A stretch of DNA of 64,000 nucleotides, taken from NCBI RefSeq assembly GCF_002090055.1, contig NZ_BBRH01000011.1, positions 62,001-126,000 of the forward strand. Reading direction: 5' to 3'. Below are positions 60,399-64,000 of this stretch, in pieces. The notes under the pieces are model-generated. The model saw only the letters and a list, made by a program, of their open reading frames with translations. It was not told the origin of the DNA and did not search any database. Made by a program: the position numbers and the translations under genes. Position 1 is the first letter of the stretch, and every line of letters begins with the position of its first letter. This DNA comes from Demequina sp. NBRC 110051. Its GTDB lineage: Bacteria; Actinomycetota; Actinomycetes; Actinomycetales; Demequinaceae.

Positions 60399-61166
60399 TC
60401 AGCGTTGGAGTGAATCCACCAACTCCCGGGCATACTCGTGGGTGGCCGGAAGCGATTCCACCCACAAGCGCGCCGGCTGGCGCGTGAGATTGCCGACCCG
60501 CGTCGCCACGGATCGCTGAATGATGTGGTCGCGCAGCATCGCGAGCGACTGACCCAGCTGGGCGTCGCGGATGATGAGCACCGCGTAGAGTCCGTCGCCC
60601 AGGCGGGCGATCGGGTGGCCGGGACCGTAGGCCGAGCGCAGGGCCTCGCCGATGGTGGCGTTGCGCGCCATCCGCTGCCACGGGTCGTCGCAGTCGAGGC
60701 TCACGTCGACCATCACGAGCGCGTGCGTGCGGGTCACGGTCGTCCCCAGGCGGATCGCGTCCCCGTACACCTCCGCGAGACGCTGGGTCAGGTACTCGGG
60801 GGTGCCGAGCCCGGACTCCGCATCCGTGATCGCGGGCGCGGCATTGGCGACCGAGGCACCCTCGGTCCACCCCTCACACAGCGCGCGCAGGGTGCGGATG
60901 GGTGCGGACGCGAAACCGGCGGCCTTGAACAGCACCGCCATGTCATCGATCGCCTCGGTGATGCCCACGCCGGCCGCGGAACGCGCCTGGCCCAGCCGGA
61001 ACGCGGCGGCCGCGGTGTCGAGCCGCGCATCGAGGGCCTCGACGAGGGCCTCGGTCGCGGGCGTGTACCAGTCACCCGGCCGGCGCCACACGGTCTGCAC
61101 GCTCGTGGATTGCCACGAGCGCAGCAGCGCCGCGGCGGGGGCGCTGGGGGTGCTGATGTCGGTCAT
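60399..61166 (-). CDS. Degenerate GGDEF-like protein
   Basis: This 255-aa protein has a helical N-terminal half and a C-terminal half that follows the GGDEF-domain layout: LGTPEYLTQRLAEVYGDAIR at the usual TGLxNRxxL position, HALVMVDVSLD and PIARLGDGLYAVLI. The catalytic GGDEF sequence itself is absent, so diguanylate cyclase activity is unlikely. A signalling or protein-interaction role is possible. It converges with hspR and is divergent from the sigma-fusion gene. Confidence 0.55.
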   Translation of the reverse strand: MTDISTPSAPAAALLRSWQSTSVQTVWRRPGDWYTPATEALVEALDARLDTAAAAFRLGQARSAAGVGITEAIDDMAVLFKAAGFASAPIRTLRALCEGWTEGASVANAAPAITDAESGLGTPEYLTQRLAEVYGDAIRLGTTVTRTHALVMVDVSLDCDDPWQRMARNATIGEALRSAYGPGHPIARLGDGLYAVLIIRDAQLGQSLAMLRDHIIQRSVATRVGNLTRQPARLWVESLPATHEYARELVDSLQR

Positions 61167-61339
61167 GCCCCATGAGAGGGGTGCGACGCGGCTTCATGAC
61201 GCGGATTCGGAAGAAATTTCTAGGCGATCCTCAAGGCCGGGCCGATGCAGGGTGTGACGGGCACAACTTTGCGCTTGCTTTTGACCACTGGTCACAGGGA
61301 CGATAGGGGCCACTATCGCCATGAACGGGACTGAGGGCC

Positions 61340-64000
61340 ATGACAACTGAGGCGATCGCGCTATGGACGGAAACGTCCAGCGATCCGGAGCTGATCGCCG
61401 GCGTGCGCGCCGGTGACCCGGCCGCCTTCGGTGTGCTCTACGAGCGTCACGTCGACGCCGCCCGCAAGGTCGCGTTTCAGTACACGAACTCGGTGTCCGA
61501 CATCGACGACGTGGTCTCGGAGTCCTTCTCCCGGGTCCTGCGCGCGCTCCAGCGCGGTGACGGCCCCGACCTCGCCTTCCGCGCGTACCTCTTCACCATT
61601 GTGCGGCGCACCGGCATGGACGTCATCGAGAAGGGCAACCGCACCCGCCCGCGCGACGACATGGAACCGTACGAGGCGGCGCTGGGCTACGAGGCGTCCT
61701 CCGATGAACCCGCGCTTCAGGGCTTCGAGCAGGGCATGGTAGCCGACGCCTACCGGTCGCTTCCCGAACGCTGGCAAGCGGTGCTGTGGTACACCGAGAT
61801 CGAGAAGAAGAGCCCCAAGGACATCGCGCCTCTGCTGGGGCTGAGCGCCAACGGCGTGGCCGCGCTCGCCTATCGCGCACGCGAGGCGCTGCGCCAGGCC
61901 TACCTCCAGCAGCACCTGTCCTCGTCGGTCGAGGTCAGCTGCATGGAGGCCAATGCGCAACTCGGATCGTATGTACGCGGGGGCCTGTCCAAGCGCGAGC
62001 ACACCCGCATCGACGGGCATGTGAAGGGTTGCGAGCGCTGCACCGCGCTGGTGCTGGAGCTCGAGGACGTCAACCGCGGACTGCGCGGCATCATCGCTCC
62101 CCTGTTCATGGGTGCGCTGGGGGTGGGAGCGCTCGAGGGCGGCCTGCCCATCGGCGGCGCCCTGGGCCCCGCGGGCGCGACCGGGGCCGCGGGTGCCGGT
62201 GGTGCCGGCAGCGCCGCGGCAGGTGCCGGCGCGACGACCGCGAGCGGGGTAGCCGGGGCCGCGGGGACCGGAATCCTCGGGGGCCTCGGGACGCTCGGTG
62301 CCGTGGGGTTGCTGACCAAGGTGGCCGTGCCCGCCGCGGCGGCGCTCGGCGCCGTCGCGCTCACCGTCGCAGGCGTCAATTTCATCGGGAACCTGTTCCC
62401 TGGCGAGGACCCAGCCGATGCTCAGGGCACCGGCGGCGTCGCGTCGCCGCGGGACAGCGAGCCCGGGGCGGGTTCGACGGATGCCGATTCCGGTGTCGAC
62501 TCAGGTGTCGACGACGACGCCGATCAGCCTGCGGCCGGCACCCCCGGCTCCGTGGACGAGTCCGACGACGCCACCGGCCCGATCTACTCGGCCCAGACTG
62601 GCAGCTCGCCTTCCTCCGTCGCCCCGGTGACGGCACCCGGCGCGGGCACCGCACCGGCCGGCAGCGGCACGGCTCAGACCACTCCCGCGATCGTGGTCGA
62701 CCCTGGCGCGACGAGCGATGACGGATCGACCTCCGGCGGTTCCGCTGGGGCATCGGGCACGGACGGAACGGGCACCGCGGACGACACGTCCGGGGGAACT
62801 ACCTCGGGCGACACGGGAAACAACACCGGCTCTGGTAGCGGAACAGATACTGGCTCCGACAGCGGGACCGATAGCGGAACCGACTCAGGCATCGGCACCG
62901 GCGGCGACAGCGAGACGCCAGGAGACGGCACCGGTGAGGAACCCGGCACGGATACCGGGACGGATACGGGTACGGATTCCGGCTCGGGCACCGGGACCGA
63001 TAGCGGAACCGACTCGGGCACCGACACCGACACCGGAACGTCGGGCACCAGCAAGCTGAGCATCGCCCAGTCCCCCACGTCGTACCTTGCTCTCACGCGC
63101 TCGGACCCCGAGGTGACACTCGCCCTCAGCAACGACGGCGACGGCGCCGCGGCGGACGTCACGGCGTCTATTGCGCTTCCGGCGGGGCTCACGTTTGCGG
63201 CGCCCGGCGGCACCGCGGGCTTCGCAGCCCCACAGGAGGACGTGTGGAGCCAGCAGATGGCTCGCGTCACCCAGGAGCCGTTCACACTCGACGGCTGGGA
63301 GTGCACCCTTAGCGCGAACGCCCGCGTCCTGACCTGCGCCATCGACTCCGTCGGCGCGGGCAGCGATGCCAGCTTCGACATGGACGTCACGCTCCTGACG
63401 GACCGCCTCGCGGACGACGCGACGACGACCTTTACGGTCGACGCCGGCGCACAGCATGTTTCTTACTCCGTCGCCACCGGCATCACGGACCTGCCGACCG
63501 GCTACGGCGCCACGGGCGGGGCGGGAGCCACGCAGGTGGGCGCGACCCTCATGGGGTGCTCCGAAATCTTTGACCCGCACCGATACTGCAAGAACGTCAT
63601 GGACCAGACGGCGAACGGCGATCAACTCAAGTACAACAACAACGCCTACGCGATGGTGCCGCTGAACGACGCGGGCGGCGAGAACAACTCGGGCACCACC
63701 ACTGTCGACCTGCCCGCGGGCGCGACGGTGACAAGCGCCACGCTCGAGTGGTCGGCGAACCGCCCGGTCCTGACCCACTGGTCAGGTGACACGGGATCCG
63801 CTCGCCTTCGCGTTCCCGGCGGCCACTACGTGGAGGTCACCGCGGACACGACCCGCTCGTTCACTCGCTCACTGTGGCACTACTACCTGTCACGGGCGGA
63901 CGTCACGGACCTCGTCACCGGCGAGGGCACGTACGGCGTCGCCGACATCGCACTCGCTCAGTCCCCTGGTACGAATCTCTACGGCGGGTTCACGCTGACC
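61340..64000 (+). CDS. ECF sigma factor fused to anti-sigma zinc finger, membrane helix and long extracellular region (incomplete)
   Basis: ATG 61340 opens a frame with no stop for 887 codons to the window edge. Residues ~15-95 are sigma region 2 (AGVRAGDPAAFGVLYERHVDAA, DIDDVVSESFSRVLRAL) and ~140-195 region 4 (RWQAVLWYTEIEKKSPKDIA, GLSANGVAALAYRAREALRQ). Residues ~200-245 form a zf-HC2-like anti-sigma element (REHTRIDGHVKGCERC). An Ala/Gly stretch and membrane helix follow (~325-355, VPAAAALGAVALTVAGVNFIG), then ~215 residues of Asp/Ser/Thr/Gly repeats (TDSGTDSGTD type). From ~570 come DUF11-like and surface beta domains (SRADVTDLVTGEGTYGVADI). A sigma factor tethered in cis to its own sensor is implied. 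Confidence 0.85.
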   Translation, partial: MTTEAIALWTETSSDPELIAGVRAGDPAAFGVLYERHVDAARKVAFQYTNSVSDIDDVVSESFSRVLRALQRGDGPDLAFRAYLFTIVRRTGMDVIEKGNRTRPRDDMEPYEAALGYEASSDEPALQGFEQGMVADAYRSLPERWQAVLWYTEIEKKSPKDIAPLLGLSANGVAALAYRAREALRQAYLQQHLSSSVEVSCMEANAQLGSYVRGGLSKREHTRIDGHVKGCERCTALVLELEDVNRGLRGIIAPLFMGALGVGALEGGLPIGGALGPAGATGAAGAGGAGSAAAGAGATTASGVAGAAGTGILGGLGTLGAVGLLTKVAVPAAAALGAVALTVAGVNFIGNLFPGEDPADAQGTGGVASPRDSEPGAGSTDADSGVDSGVDDDADQPAAGTPGSVDESDDATGPIYSAQTGSSPSSVAPVTAPGAGTAPAGSGTAQTTPAIVVDPGATSDDGSTSGGSAGASGTDGTGTADDTSGGTTSGDTGNNTGSGSGTDTGSDSGTDSGTDSGIGTGGDSETPGDGTGEEPGTDTGTDTGTDSGSGTGTDSGTDSGTDTDTGTSGTSKLSIAQSPTSYLALTRSDPEVTLALSNDGDGAAADVTASIALPAGLTFAAPGGTAGFAAPQEDVWSQQMARVTQEPFTLDGWECTLSANARVLTCAIDSVGAGSDASFDMDVTLLTDRLADDATTTFTVDAGAQHVSYSVATGITDLPTGYGATGGAGATQVGATLMGCSEIFDPHRYCKNVMDQTANGDQLKYNNNAYAMVPLNDAGGENNSGTTTVDLPAGATVTSATLEWSANRPVLTHWSGDTGSARLRVPGGHYVEVTADTTRSFTRSLWHYYLSRADVTDLVTGEGTYGVADIALAQSPGTNLYGGFTLT

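Overview
The window is GC-rich chromosomal DNA from an actinobacterium, most likely an order Micrococcales relative of Cellulomonas or Demequina. Support: frequent GTG starts, many 4-nt ATGA/GTGA gene overlaps, a complete menaquinone gene set, a ResB/CcsB cytochrome c maturation operon, an HspR/HAIR-controlled dnaK operon, and a GH94 cellobiose phosphorylase very like the Cellulomonas enzyme. The species cannot be fixed from sequence alone.

Layout. 1-12051: menaquinone genes (geranylgeranyl-reductase fragment, menF, menD, menC, menB, menE, menA) interspersed with an alditol-oxidase-like flavoenzyme, a methyltransferase, an MDR dehydrogenase and a DUF3048 lipoprotein. 12161-18405: a PLDc_N membrane protein, then a tightly overlapping minus-strand operon phosphatase-tlpA-ccdA-resB-ccsB-glycosyltransferase, preceded by a glutaredoxin-like gene. 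18464-19324: a HAD-IB (SerB-like) phosphatase. Gene content and order recall the mycobacterial Rv0500A-Rv0555 neighbourhood.

19406-41887: an integrative element of about 22.4 kb, bounded by perfect 53-bp direct repeats that are the 3' end of the tiny ribosomal-protein gene bS22 (AURKAIP1/COX24-like). The intact bS22 gene is at the right end. Cargo, left to right: tyrosine integrase and HTH protein; a two-gene putative anti-phage system (a 2064-aa protein with a Cap4/DUF4297-like nuclease domain and a STAND/NACHT-like NTPase, plus a 229-aa helical partner); a serine resolvase; a five-unit 71-bp tandem repeat that mimics a type I-E CRISPR array; an HTH protein and an HUH rolling-circle Rep protein; two paralogous LHR-repeat proteins and unknown genes; two paralogous lipoproteins; and a type II restriction-modification pair. 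The element looks like a rolling-circle-replicating, plasmid-like defence island. No DNA-transfer gene was recognised.

41888-64000: core chromosome resumes with a BldC-like HTH gene, TrkH/TrkA potassium uptake, a SigK-like sigma/anti-sigma pair followed by a class F sortase and a DUF4397 surface protein, a DUF4349 lipoprotein, cellobiose phosphorylase with LacI-type operators, dCTP deaminase, a TPP-riboswitch-controlled thiamine ABC transporter (thiBPQ), a rhodanese, dnaK-grpE-dnaJ-hspR with two HAIR operators, a degenerate GGDEF-like gene, and an open reading frame running off the right edge that fuses an ECF sigma factor to a zinc-finger anti-sigma domain, a membrane segment and a long extracellular region.

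The most unexpected large-scale signal is a 9-mer, GGCCGATGC (either strand), found by eye 39 times in the ~41.5 kb of chromosome (about one per kb) and not once in the 22.4-kb element. It behaves like a genome-wide iterated word (DNA-uptake-sequence, Chi-like or HIP1-like).
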